Part shown: positions 7,538 through 14,791 of the stretch, one piece after another
Layout of the letters: every line of letters begins with the position of its first letter
Numbering within the stretch: position 1 is the stretch's first letter
Origin: JAMWZF01 sp041628615
GTDB taxonomy: Bacteria; Pseudomonadota; Alphaproteobacteria; Rhodobacterales; Rhodobacteraceae
DNA: 25,815 bases
Assembly (NCBI GenBank): GCA_041628615.1
Contig: JBFKOW010000028.1
Location: 1 to 25,815, forward strand
Direction of reading: 5' to 3'
Translations under genes and position numbers: made by a program
The notes under the pieces: model-generated
What the model was told of the DNA's origin: nothing
The model's input: only the letters and a program-made list of their open reading frames with translations
Database searches by the model: none

Positions 7538-9136
7538 ATGTTGGACAACCGCGCCCCCCTGCCCCCCGAAGTCGCCCGCCGCCGGACCTTTGCGATCATC
7601 TCGCATCCCGACGCCGGCAAGACCACGCTGACCGAGAAGTTCCTGCTGTTCGGCGGCGCGATCCAGATGGCCGGGCAGGTCCGCGCCAAGGGCGAGGCCC
7701 GGCGCACCCGGTCGGACTTCATGCAGATGGAGAAGGACCGCGGCATCTCGGTGTCGGCCTCGGCCATGTCCTTCGATTTCGGCGGCTACCGGTTCAACCT
7801 CGTGGACACGCCCGGCCACTCGGATTTCTCCGAGGACACCTACCGGACGCTGACCGCCGTGGACGCCGCGGTGATGGTGATCGACGGCGCCAAGGGGGTC
7901 GAAAGCCAGACCCGCAAGCTGTTCGAGGTCTGCCGGCTGCGCGACCTGCCGATCCTGACCTTCTGCAACAAGATGGACCGCGAAAGCCGCGACACCTTCG
8001 AGATTATCGACGAGATCCAGGAAAACCTCGCCATCGACGTGACCCCCGCCTCGTGGCCCATCGGCCGGGGCCGGGATTTCATCGGCTGCTACGACATCCT
8101 GCGCGACCGGCTGGAACTGATGGACCGGGCCGACCGCAACAAGGTGGCCGAAAGCATCAGGATCGAGGGGCTCGACGATCCCAAACTGGCCCAGCACGTG
8201 CCCGGCCCCCTGCTCGAGACCTTCCTCGAAGAGATCGAGATGGCCCGCGAACTGATGCCGCCGATGGACCGGGCCGCCTTCCTCGAAGGCAGCCTGACGC
8301 CGATCTGGTTCGGCTCGGCGATCAATTCCTTCGGGGTGCGCGAACTGATGCAGGGCATCGGCACCTACGGCCCCGCGCCGCAACCCACCCGCGCCGAACC
8401 GCGCCAGATCGCCCCGGACGAGGACACGGTGGCCGGCTTCGTGTTCAAGGTGCAGGCCAACATGGACCCCAAGCACCGCGACCGGGTCGCCTTCGTCCGC
8501 CTCGCCAGCGGCCATTTCGAGCGCGGCATGAAGCTGACCCATGTCCGCTCGAAGAAGCCGATGGCGATCTCCAACCCGGTGCTGTTCCTCGCCGCCGACC
8601 GGGAACTGGCCGAGGAGGCCTGGGCCGGCGACATCATCGGCATCCCGAACCACGGCCAGCTGCGCATCGGCGACACCCTGACCGAGGGCGAGACGCTGAA
8701 GGTCACCGGCATCCCGTCCTTCGCGCCGGAACTGCTGCAGGGCGTTCGCGCCGGCGACCCGATGAAGGCCAAGCATCTCGAAAAGGCGCTGATGCAGTTC
8801 GCCGAGGAGGGCGCGGCCAAGGTGTTCAAGCCGCAGATCGGGTCGGGCTTCGTGGTGGGCGTGGTGGGCCAGCTCCAGTTCGAGGTGCTGGCCAGCCGGA
8901 TCGAGCTGGAATACGGCCTGCCGGTCCGGTTCGACGCCACCCAGTTCACCTCGGCCCGCTGGGTCGCCGGGCCGAAGGCGGCGCTGGAGAAGTTCGTCAA
9001 CGCCAACAAGCAGCACATTGCCCACGACCACGACGGCGACATCGTCTACCTGACCCGGCTGCAGTGGGACATCGACCGGATCGGCCGGGATCACCCCGAG
9101 GTGCGGCTGAGCGCGACCAAGGAAATGATGGTCTGA
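7538..9136 (+). CDS. prfC: Peptide chain release factor 3
   Basis: Translational GTPase of 532 residues that recycles RF1/RF2 from the ribosome after peptide release. Seen: G1 loop SHPDAGKTT (22-30), switch region RTRSDFMQMEKDRGISVSAS, G3 DTPGHSDF, G4 NKMD, an EF-Tu-like second domain around TVAGFVFKVQANMDPKHRDRVAFVR, and the RF3-specific C-terminal domain ending in VRLSATKEM. Length matches the family (about 530). ATG at 7538 is chosen because residues MLDNRAPLPPE lead directly into the conserved RRRTFAIISHPDAGK block. ATG 7526 and TTG 7502 are in frame, and none has a clear Shine-Dalgarno. Two GC hairpins follow the stop at once. Not essential in most bacteria. Confidence 0.97.
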   Translation: MLDNRAPLPPEVARRRTFAIISHPDAGKTTLTEKFLLFGGAIQMAGQVRAKGEARRTRSDFMQMEKDRGISVSASAMSFDFGGYRFNLVDTPGHSDFSEDTYRTLTAVDAAVMVIDGAKGVESQTRKLFEVCRLRDLPILTFCNKMDRESRDTFEIIDEIQENLAIDVTPASWPIGRGRDFIGCYDILRDRLELMDRADRNKVAESIRIEGLDDPKLAQHVPGPLLETFLEEIEMARELMPPMDRAAFLEGSLTPIWFGSAINSFGVRELMQGIGTYGPAPQPTRAEPRQIAPDEDTVAGFVFKVQANMDPKHRDRVAFVRLASGHFERGMKLTHVRSKKPMAISNPVLFLAADRELAEEAWAGDIIGIPNHGQLRIGDTLTEGETLKVTGIPSFAPELLQGVRAGDPMKAKHLEKALMQFAEEGAAKVFKPQIGSGFVVGVVGQLQFEVLASRIELEYGLPVRFDATQFTSARWVAGPKAALEKFVNANKQHIAHDHDGDIVYLTRLQWDIDRIGRDHPEVRLSATKEMMV

Positions 9137-9165
9137 GCGCGGTGCCGCGCACCGGCCCCCCGGTG
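9137..9165 (+). terminator. Two adjacent GC hairpins after prfC, candidate terminator
   Basis: Immediately after the prfC stop come GCGCGG-TG-CCGCGC (9137-9150) and CACCGG-CCCC-CCGGTG (9150-9165). Both have 6-bp perfect arms, and they share one base. There is no U-tract directly behind them, only CTTTTG about 14 nt further on, so intrinsic termination is uncertain. The position would insulate prfC transcription from the promoter at 9169. Confidence 0.35.
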
Positions 9166-9168
9166 GAA

Positions 9169-9196
9169 TTGCCACTGGCTTTTGTAATGTTATAAC
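9169..9196 (+). promoter_or_regulatory. Candidate sigma-70 promoter of the zinc-type operon
   Basis: TTGCCA (9169-9174, 5 of 6 to TTGACA), 16-nt spacer, TATAAC (9191-9196, 5 of 6 to TATAAT). The -10 lies entirely inside the palindrome at 9184-9201. Transcription would start near 9203, giving a leader of about 23 nt before the ATG at 9226. Among the best promoter matches I noticed in this GC-rich window. Confidence 0.6.
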
Positions 9197-9201
9197 ATTA
9201 C
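9184..9201. promoter_or_regulatory. Zur-box-like perfect 18-bp palindrome
   Basis: GTAATGTTATAACATTAC is a perfect palindrome. It can be extended to 26 bases (9180-9205) with a single mismatched pair. Its core TGTTATAACA matches what is known of Zur (Fur-family zinc repressor) boxes in proteobacteria, which carry GTTAT/ATAAC half-sites. It covers the -10 element and lies 24 nt before the first start codon, a position suited to repression when zinc is plentiful. No zur gene is in the window, so assignment is by motif. Confidence 0.72.
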
Positions 9202-9225
9202 GAAACCGCCATTCCCGGAGTGTGC

Positions 9226-9723
9226 ATGTCCCGTTCGTCCACCATCCTCGCCCTTGCCGCCGCCACCGTCCTTGCCGCCCCGCCCGCCTTCGCCGCAGGC
9301 GAGGACGACGACGACCACCTGGCCGCCCGCGACGGCGTCCGCGTCCTGCACGCCTGGGTCAACGCCACCGACGACGACCACGCCCTCCTGTTCATGGAGA
9401 TCGAGAACGACGGCTCGGCGGAGGTCGCCCTGACCGGCGCCGCCACGGCCATCGCCGAAGGCGCCACCCTCGTCGCCCTGCCCCCGTCCGGCGATCCCGG
9501 GGCGGCCGAGCCGCTCGGTGCGCTGCCGATCCCCGCCGGCTCCGAGATGGACCTCGCCCCCGGCGGCGTGTTCTTCGAGCTGCGCGGCTTGACGCAGACG
9601 TTGGTTGAAGGCGAGGCATTCGACGTTACCATCATCCTCGATCCGATCGGAGCGCTGGACATCCATGTCGACATCGAAGCCGCAGACGCGACCCGGCATT
9701 CGCACGCTGGTCACACTCACTAG
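9226..9723 (+). CDS. Secreted PCu(A)C-like metal-handling protein with His-rich tail
   Basis: A 165-residue protein with a Sec signal peptide (MSRSSTILALAAATVLAAPPAFA, cut near residue 23-24). It is followed by an acidic cluster GEDDDDH and a beta-sandwich resembling PCu(A)C/DUF461 copper chaperones (HAWVNAT...LLFMEIENDG near the start, PGGVFFELRGLTQTLVEGEAF near the end). In classical PCu(A)C proteins the late block carries H-x-M copper ligands; here it reads FFE, so copper binding in the usual site is doubtful. Potential metal ligands are His31, His42, His52, Met57, His147 and the tail HSHAGHTH (158-165). ATG 9226 is chosen because GGAG (9217-9220) precedes it by 5 nt; the in-frame GTG at 9220 overlaps that GGAG. 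First gene downstream of the Zur-like box. Likely a periplasmic zinc or general metal chaperone (inference). Confidence 0.8.
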   Translation: MSRSSTILALAAATVLAAPPAFAAGEDDDDHLAARDGVRVLHAWVNATDDDHALLFMEIENDGSAEVALTGAATAIAEGATLVALPPSGDPGAAEPLGALPIPAGSEMDLAPGGVFFELRGLTQTLVEGEAFDVTIILDPIGALDIHVDIEAADATRHSHAGHTH

Positions 9724-10135
9724 CCTCGCGGTCGCCGCCGGATGGACCGGCGCGGCGGCGGACCCGTCGAACTGGCAGTATCTCGAGGCGATCTCGTTCA
9801 GCGAGGTCGAGACCGACGGCGAGTGGCGGGTGGTCAAGGAGTTTCCCGCCGCCCTGACCGACGGGCAGAGCTTCGCGATCACCGGCTATTACGTGCCGAT
9901 CGAGGCGCAGCCCTACGTCACCCAGTTCCTGCTGGTCCCGGACCCGGCGGATTGCCCGTTCTGCGGCTCCAACGGCTACGGCATCAGCCTCGAGGTGCGG
10001 ATGGCCCGGCCCCTGCCCGACATGGCCGAGGCGACCGAGATCACGGTGACCGGGACGCTGGAGCTGATCGACGATCCGACCACCTACCAGTTCGCCCGTT
10101 TGCGTGACGCCACGCTCCTTGGCGCCGGCGGCTGA
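9665..10135 (+). CDS. Secreted DUF3299-like protein with CPFC motif
   Basis: A 156-residue protein with an N-terminal signal peptide (Arg-containing n-region, hydrophobic LVTLTSLAVAAGWTGAAA). The mature part has the pattern LTDGQSFAITGYYVPIE...VTQFLLVPDPADCPFC, which resembles DUF3299 proteins (a small beta-barrel with Cys near the strand end). Cys97 and Cys100 form C-P-F-C, a possible metal site or redox pair. The start at 9665 gives the signal peptide; it lies inside the end of the preceding gene in another frame, so the two genes overlap by 59 nt and are probably coupled. GGAG at 9649-9652 is 12 nt from the ATG, a long spacing. It shares the Zur-like promoter. Role inferred from context: periplasmic zinc handling or delivery under zinc shortage. 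Confidence 0.75.
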   Translation: MSTSKPQTRPGIRTLVTLTSLAVAAGWTGAAADPSNWQYLEAISFSEVETDGEWRVVKEFPAALTDGQSFAITGYYVPIEAQPYVTQFLLVPDPADCPFCGSNGYGISLEVRMARPLPDMAEATEITVTGTLELIDDPTTYQFARLRDATLLGAGG

Positions 10136-10142
10136 GCCTTTC

Positions 10143-10171
10143 TTGACGCAACGGCGCGCGGCGCGTATGTG
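10143..10171 (+). promoter_or_regulatory. Candidate promoter of the DEAD-box helicase gene
   Basis: TTGACG (10143-10148, 5 of 6), exact 17-nt spacer, TATGTG (10166-10171, 3 of 6). It lies 8 nt after the preceding stop and would give a leader of roughly 85 nt before the TTG start at 10262. Long leaders are common for cold-inducible helicase genes, but nothing here proves such control. Confidence 0.4.
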
Positions 10172-10261
10172 ACGCCCATCATGACGCCCCGGCAATCCGG
10201 CCGGGCGGGCCGCGCCAGGGACTGCGGCCAAGCTTGAGCCGCAACCGAAGAAAGGCGCGAT

Positions 10262-11746
10262 TTGACCAAGTTTTCCGACCTGAATCTCAACCCGAAGGTT
10301 CTCAAGGCCGTGGCCGACGCCGGCTACGAAACCCCCACCCCGATCCAGGCCGGCGCCATTCCGCACGCGCTCGAGGGCCGCGACGTGCTCGGCATCGCCC
10401 AGACCGGCACCGGCAAGACCGCGAGCTTCACGCTGCCGATGATCTCGACGCTCTACCGCGGCCGGGCCCGGGCGCGGATGCCGCGCAGCCTCGTGCTCTG
10501 CCCGACGCGGGAACTGGCCGCACAGGTGGCCGAGAACTTCGACACCTACGCCAAGTACACCAAGCTGACCAAGGCGCTGCTGATCGGCGGCGTCAGCTTC
10601 AAGGAACAGGAGGCGATCATCGACCGCGGGGTCGACGTGCTGATCGCCACCCCGGGCCGCCTGCTCGACCATTTCGAGCGCGGCAAGCTGATCCTGTCCG
10701 ACGTCAAGGTGATGGTGGTGGACGAGGCCGACCGGATGCTCGACATGGGCTTCATTCCGGATATCGAGCGGATCTTCGGGCTCGTCCCCTTCACCCGCCA
10801 GACCCTGTTCTTCTCGGCGACGATGGCGCCCGAGATCGAGCGGCTGACCAACATGTTCCTCGCCAACCCGGCCAAGATCGAGGTCGCCCGCGCCGCCACC
10901 ACCTCCGAGACCATCGACCAGGGCGTCGTGATGTTCAAGGCGTCGCGCCGCGACCGCGAGGCGACGGAAAAGCGCGGCGTGCTGCGCGACCTCATCCGCC
11001 GCGAGGGCGAGGGCTGCCGCAACGCGATCATCTTCTGCAACCGCAAGGTCGATGTCGATGTCGTCGCCAAGTCGATGCAGAAGCACGGCCTGAACGCCGC
11101 GCCGATCCACGGCGATCTCGACCAGTCGCAGCGGATGCGCACCCTCGACGGGTTCCGCGACGGCTCGCTCACCTTCCTCGTGGCCTCCGACGTGGCCGCC
11201 CGCGGGCTCGACATCCCGAACGTGAGCCACGTCTTCAACTACGACGTGCCCAGCCACGCCGAGGATTACGTCCACCGCATCGGTCGCACCGGCCGCGCCG
11301 GCAAGACCGGCATCACGCTGATGATCTGCACGCCCCGCGACGAGAAGAACCTCGCCGCGATCGAGGCGCTGATCGGCAACGAGATCCCGCGCGTGGACCT
11401 TCCCGGCGCGCAGCCCGCCGCGGCCCAGACCGCGGAAACGGCCGCGGAATCCGCCCCGGACCCGGAGGCCGACACCGCCGGGCGGAGAAGCCGCAGGACC
11501 CGTTCCGCCGAAGACCCGGCGCCCGCCGGCGACAGCACGGACGACGACCGCGCCGGCAAGCGCAGCCGTGGCGGCCGCGGCGGCCGTGGCGAGCGCGAGC
11601 GTGAGCGGCGCGGCGGCAGATCGGCGCCGGTCGTGGGCATGGGCGACGACGCCCCGGCCTTCATCCTGCAGAGCTTTGCCGAGCGCTGCGGCCTCCCCGA
11701 AGGCGAGATCGCCGACACGCCCGAGACCGAGGAAGACGCGGCTTAG
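10262..11746 (+). CDS. DEAD-box ATP-dependent RNA helicase, RhlE-like
   Basis: A 494-residue RNA helicase that unwinds short duplexes, with likely roles in ribosome assembly, mRNA decay or cold adaptation. Seen in order: Q-motif YETPTPIQ (22-29), motif I AQTGTGKT (46-53), PTRELAAQ, TPGRLLD, DEAD box VVDEADRMLDMGF (Asp154-Asp157), motif III SAT, C-terminal RecA domain with VASDVAARGLDIP and HRIGRTGRAG. After about residue 385 comes a low-complexity Ala/Pro/Asp/Glu linker, then an Arg/Gly-rich RNA-binding-type stretch (about 435-455), and a short acidic end. The start is TTG at 10262, with AAAGG about 8-10 nt before it and the family's usual F-x-D-L-x-L opening right after. RhlE is the best subfamily guess from the C-terminal domain and tail. 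Confidence 0.94.
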   Translation: MTKFSDLNLNPKVLKAVADAGYETPTPIQAGAIPHALEGRDVLGIAQTGTGKTASFTLPMISTLYRGRARARMPRSLVLCPTRELAAQVAENFDTYAKYTKLTKALLIGGVSFKEQEAIIDRGVDVLIATPGRLLDHFERGKLILSDVKVMVVDEADRMLDMGFIPDIERIFGLVPFTRQTLFFSATMAPEIERLTNMFLANPAKIEVARAATTSETIDQGVVMFKASRRDREATEKRGVLRDLIRREGEGCRNAIIFCNRKVDVDVVAKSMQKHGLNAAPIHGDLDQSQRMRTLDGFRDGSLTFLVASDVAARGLDIPNVSHVFNYDVPSHAEDYVHRIGRTGRAGKTGITLMICTPRDEKNLAAIEALIGNEIPRVDLPGAQPAAAQTAETAAESAPDPEADTAGRRSRRTRSAEDPAPAGDSTDDDRAGKRSRGGRGGRGERERERRGGRSAPVVGMGDDAPAFILQSFAERCGLPEGEIADTPETEEDAA

Positions 11747-11811
11747 GCCAATCTTCAGACTTTTCCGCGAGGGTCTGGTCCGAATGATCTGTTCGGGACG
11801 GTCGGCCGCGC

Positions 11812-12258
11812 ATGTGGAACAAGTCGAAGTTTGAGGGCGAGAAGTCGAGGCGATCGTATCCGCGGGTCATGCTGGAGGTGGTCGCGCGGCTCAGCAACGA
11901 GAACCGGAACCTGACCTGCGTGGTGGAGGATGTCTCGGCCTCGGGTGCCCGCCTGCGGCTGGACGGCGATGCGGCGCAACACCTGTTCGGCGAAGGCTGG
12001 GTGCTGAACGCGGCGATGCTGGGCCGGCTGCCGATCGACATCCGATGGCGCAACGTCGACCATGCCGGCGTCACCTTCGAGATCGGGCAGGACGAGCGCG
12101 CCCACCTCAACCGCTTCGTCAAGGCGCTGATTCGCTACGGCGTCACCGAATCCGCCTATCAGCCCGGCGCGCAGGATCGGGCGCCGACCGTCACCCCCCG
12201 CCGGGCGCCGCCCGATGCGGAGACCACGATGCCGCCAAGCGCCTTCCGGCGGACCTGA
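11812..12258 (+). CDS. PilZ-domain protein (putative c-di-GMP receptor)
   Basis: A 148-residue cytosolic protein built mostly of one PilZ domain (about 12-105). Seen: the R-x3-R motif as RSYPR (Arg14, Arg18) and the D-x-S-x2-G motif as DVSASG (Asp40-Gly45). Both cyclic-di-GMP-binding elements are therefore present and binding is plausible. The C-terminal 40 residues are Pro/Ala/Arg-rich and probably disordered. No output domain is attached, so it would act by binding a partner (motility, surface polysaccharide or adhesion are usual). The gene is 65 nt after the helicase gene on the same strand and could be read through from it; a separate promoter was not evident. Convergent with RNase J. Confidence 0.9.
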   Translation: MWNKSKFEGEKSRRSYPRVMLEVVARLSNENRNLTCVVEDVSASGARLRLDGDAAQHLFGEGWVLNAAMLGRLPIDIRWRNVDHAGVTFEIGQDERAHLNRFVKALIRYGVTESAYQPGAQDRAPTVTPRRAPPDAETTMPPSAFRRT

Positions 12259-12259
12259 A

Positions 12260-12278
12260 CGGCGGCGCCGCGCCGCCG
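12260..12278. terminator. GC hairpin between convergent genes
   Basis: CGGCGGC-GCCGC-GCCGCCG forms a perfect 7-bp stem in the 83-nt gap between the PilZ stop and the RNase J stop. It could end transcription from either side. There is no clean T-run next to it, and GC-rich repeats like this arise easily in such a genome. Confidence 0.3.
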
Positions 12279-12341
12279 CTTCCGCCCGTTTCGCGCCGGA
12301 CCCGGGGCCCCTGCCGGGGCGGCCGCGCGGCGACGGCGCAG

Positions 12342-14009
12342 CTATTGCAGCCGGCTCACCACCACCGTGACCTCGGGCTTCTTGCCGATCTCGGACTGGG
12401 CGGTCCGGCGCGTGATGCTGCGCAGTTCCTTCTCGAGCCCTTCCTCGTCCGCCATGGACTTGGCGCTGGCCCGGCCGATGAACTGGCTCAGGTCGTGCTC
12501 GATGACCTCGGCGAGGGGCGCGCGGGAACTGCCGGTCTCGGGCAGGCCGATCAGCTCGCACCAGGGATCGCCGAGCGGCTCGCCCTCCTCGTCGATGATC
12601 AGGGTCACCGTGACATGGCCGTTGAGCGCCATCCGGATGCGGTCCCGGACCACGCCGTCCATCGCACCGACCTGCACCATGCCGTCGAGATAGGTGCGCC
12701 CGGTCTCGACGTATTCCACCACCCGGGGGGCATTGCCGGACAGATCCACGACGGTGCCGTTCGGGGCGACGATGCCGGGAATCCCGGATTCCTCGCCAAG
12801 CCCGACATGGGCCCGCAGGTGCCGGTGCTCGCCGTGGTTCGGGATCAGCATGGCCGGATGAAGAATGTCGTGCATCTGCCTGAGATCGGGCCGGTTTGCG
12901 TGCCCGGACACGTGATAGGTGCCGGCGCTGTCGTCGACCACGTCGACCCCCTTCTCGGACAGCATGTTCATGATCCGGATCACGCCGCGCTCATTGCCGG
13001 GGATGGTCTTGGAGGAGAACAGGAACAGGTCGCCTTCCTTCAGTTCCAGTCCCATGTATTTCTGCGCGGCGAGTTGCGCCGAGGCGGCCCGGCGTTCGCC
13101 CTGGCTGCCGGTGACCAGCAGCAGCAGGTTCTCGCGCGGGATCCCGAGGGCGTCCTCGGGCGTCACGGTCTTGGGGAAATCCTTCAGGACGCCGCTCTCC
13201 ACCCCGGCCTCGATCATCCGCCGCATCGCCCGGCCCAGCAGGCAGACCGACCGGCCCGCCTTCTGCGCCGCCACCGCGAGGGTCTGCAGACGGGCGATGT
13301 TGGAGGCGAAGGTGGTCGCCACGACCATGCCCTCGGCATTCGCCATCAGGGTCTCGATCGCCGGGCCGAGGCTCGCCTCGGAGCGCCCGGGATGGTCGGT
13401 GAAGACGTTGGTCGAATCGCAGATCAGCGCCCGCACTCCGGGCTGCGCCACCTGCGCCCAGAGCGCCCGGTCGAAGGGTTCGCCGACCACCGGCGTCTCG
13501 TCGATCTTGAAGTCGCCGGAATGCACGACGCGGCCGGCCGGGGTCTCGATCAGCAGCCCGGCGCTTTCCGGGATCGAGTGGCTCACCGGCACGAAGGACA
13601 CCGTGAAGGGGCCGGCCTCGATCGCCGCCGGATAGGGCTGGGCGATGCGCACCACCTCCGGGTCGCCGCCCTGTTCCTCGAGCTTGCGCCGCGCGTGGTT
13701 GGCAGTGAACGGCCGGGCATGGACCGGCGCGCGCAGCCGGTGATGCAGGTGGCCGATGGCGCCGACGTGGTCCTCGTGGGCATGGGTGATGAAGATCGCC
13801 TCGATCCGGTCCCGCCGCTCTTCCAGCCACGAAATGTCGGGCAGGATCAGGTCGACGCCGGGTGTCGTGTCCATGTCGGGGAAGGTCACCCCGAGATCGA
13901 CGACGATGAGCCGCTCCTCGTCCTCGGGCCCGTAGCCGTAGACATAGCAATTCATTCCGATCTCCCCCGCGCCTCCGAGGGGGAGGTAGATCAACCTGTC
14001 GCTGCTCAT
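12342..14009 (-). CDS. rnj: Ribonuclease J-family metallo-beta-lactamase/beta-CASP RNase
   Basis: A 555-residue RNase J homologue, which degrades and trims RNA from the 5' end and may also cut internally. Seen: N-terminal IYLPLGGAGEIGMN, the zinc-binding motif HAHEDH (His76, His78, Asp80, His81), VVHSGDFKID, the beta-CASP region with CDSTNVFTDHPGRSE, VTGSQGERRA, the late metal block YHVSGHANRPDLRQMHDILHP, PNHGEHRHLRAH, and a C-terminal domain ending in VVVSRLQ. Length fits RNase J (about 550). ATG at 14009 directly abuts the coaX stop (TGAATG, no gap), so translation is probably coupled. It is the last gene of the long nuo-birA-coaX-rnj run, an arrangement I recall as common in alphaproteobacteria. 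Confidence 0.95.
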   Translation of the reverse strand: MSSDRLIYLPLGGAGEIGMNCYVYGYGPEDEERLIVVDLGVTFPDMDTTPGVDLILPDISWLEERRDRIEAIFITHAHEDHVGAIGHLHHRLRAPVHARPFTANHARRKLEEQGGDPEVVRIAQPYPAAIEAGPFTVSFVPVSHSIPESAGLLIETPAGRVVHSGDFKIDETPVVGEPFDRALWAQVAQPGVRALICDSTNVFTDHPGRSEASLGPAIETLMANAEGMVVATTFASNIARLQTLAVAAQKAGRSVCLLGRAMRRMIEAGVESGVLKDFPKTVTPEDALGIPRENLLLLVTGSQGERRAASAQLAAQKYMGLELKEGDLFLFSSKTIPGNERGVIRIMNMLSEKGVDVVDDSAGTYHVSGHANRPDLRQMHDILHPAMLIPNHGEHRHLRAHVGLGEESGIPGIVAPNGTVVDLSGNAPRVVEYVETGRTYLDGMVQVGAMDGVVRDRIRMALNGHVTVTLIIDEEGEPLGDPWCELIGLPETGSSRAPLAEVIEHDLSQFIGRASAKSMADEEGLEKELRSITRRTAQSEIGKKPEVTVVVSRLQ

Positions 14010-14780
14010 TCAGGATCCCTTGTTGAACCTGTGGATCACGGTCAGGCCGTGGATTGTCAGGTCGTCCTCGACGGTGTCAAATAGCACATCGATCTGCGAG
14101 AACAACGGCGCCAGGCCGCCGGTGCCGATGATCCGCATGGGCCGGGCATATTCGCCCTTGATCCGCTCGCAGATCTCCCGGACCAGCCCGACATAGCCCC
14201 AGAACACGCCCGACTGCATGCAGGCCACCGTGTTGGTGCCGATCACCGACTGCGGCCGGGTGATGTCGACGTGGGGCAGCGCGGCCGCGGCGTTGTGCAG
14301 CGCCTCGAGGCTGAGGTTCACCCCCGGCGCGATGACACCGCCGACATAGGCCCCGTCCCCGGCGACCACGTCGAAGGTCGTGGCGGTGCCGAAATCCACC
14401 ACGATCAGGTCGCCGCCGTGCCGGTCGAAGGCCCCGGCGGCATTGACCAGCCGGTCCGGCCCCACCGCGGTGCCCGCGTCGACCCGCGGCGCGGCCGGCA
14501 GCCGGCACTCCGGCTTGCCCACAACGATGGGCCGGGTGCCGAAGTAGCGGTCCGACATGACCCGCAGGTTGAACACCACCCGCGGCACCGTCGAGGAGAT
14601 GATCACGTCGGTGATGTCGGGCTCGATCCCGAGGTGCCGCACGAGGGTCGAGAACCAGACGAAATACTGGTCCGCAGTCCGCTGCCATTCGGTCGAGGTC
14701 CGCAGGGTGCAGAGGAACCGCGTCCCGTCCCACAAGGCGAACACGGTGTTGGTGTTGCCGCAATCGATCGCCAGAAGCAT
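14010..14780 (-). CDS. coaX: Type III pantothenate kinase
   Basis: Phosphorylates pantothenate in the first committed step of coenzyme A synthesis; a 256-residue ASKHA-fold enzyme. Seen: AIDCGNTNTVFALW at residues 4-17 (phosphate-binding DxGNT loop), GPDRLVNAAGA (about 102-112), the second acidic strand VVDFGTATTFDVV, GGVIAPGVNLSLEAL and IIGTGGLAPLF. The frame is open far upstream to 15476, but the true start is ATG 14780, where the family's N-terminal motif begins; upstream sequence is the birA region in another frame. It starts 11 nt after the birA stop and touches the RNase J start. Type III kinases are not inhibited by CoA in the studied cases, so control may be at expression level. Confidence 0.97.
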   Translation of the reverse strand: MLLAIDCGNTNTVFALWDGTRFLCTLRTSTEWQRTADQYFVWFSTLVRHLGIEPDITDVIISSTVPRVVFNLRVMSDRYFGTRPIVVGKPECRLPAAPRVDAGTAVGPDRLVNAAGAFDRHGGDLIVVDFGTATTFDVVAGDGAYVGGVIAPGVNLSLEALHNAAAALPHVDITRPQSVIGTNTVACMQSGVFWGYVGLVREICERIKGEYARPMRIIGTGGLAPLFSQIDVLFDTVEDDLTIHGLTVIHRFNKGS

Positions 14781-14791
14781 GGCCGTCGCCC

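Noticed and set aside
5366..9175. Very long minus-strand open frame (1269 codons) opposite the Hint, Usp and prfC genes
   Set aside because: It is a shadow of strong plus-strand genes in a GC-rich genome: composition is His/Arg/Gly/Ala-rich with no domain pattern, and it spans several real genes and their gaps.
5488..9195. Long plus-strand open frame (1235 codons) overlapping the same genes
   Set aside because: It runs in another frame through three recognised genes and their intergenic gaps, with Arg/Pro-rich low-information sequence; absence of stops is due to high GC.
9220..9225. GTG at 9220 as the start of the PCu(A)C-like gene
   Set aside because: It would overlap the GGAG ribosome-binding site; ATG 9226 has proper spacing from it and gives a normal signal peptide.
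12301..12320. GCCCC/GGGGC stem (5 bp) near the RNase J stop
   Set aside because: Short stem without a T-run in a GC-rich gap; not enough to call a terminator on its own.
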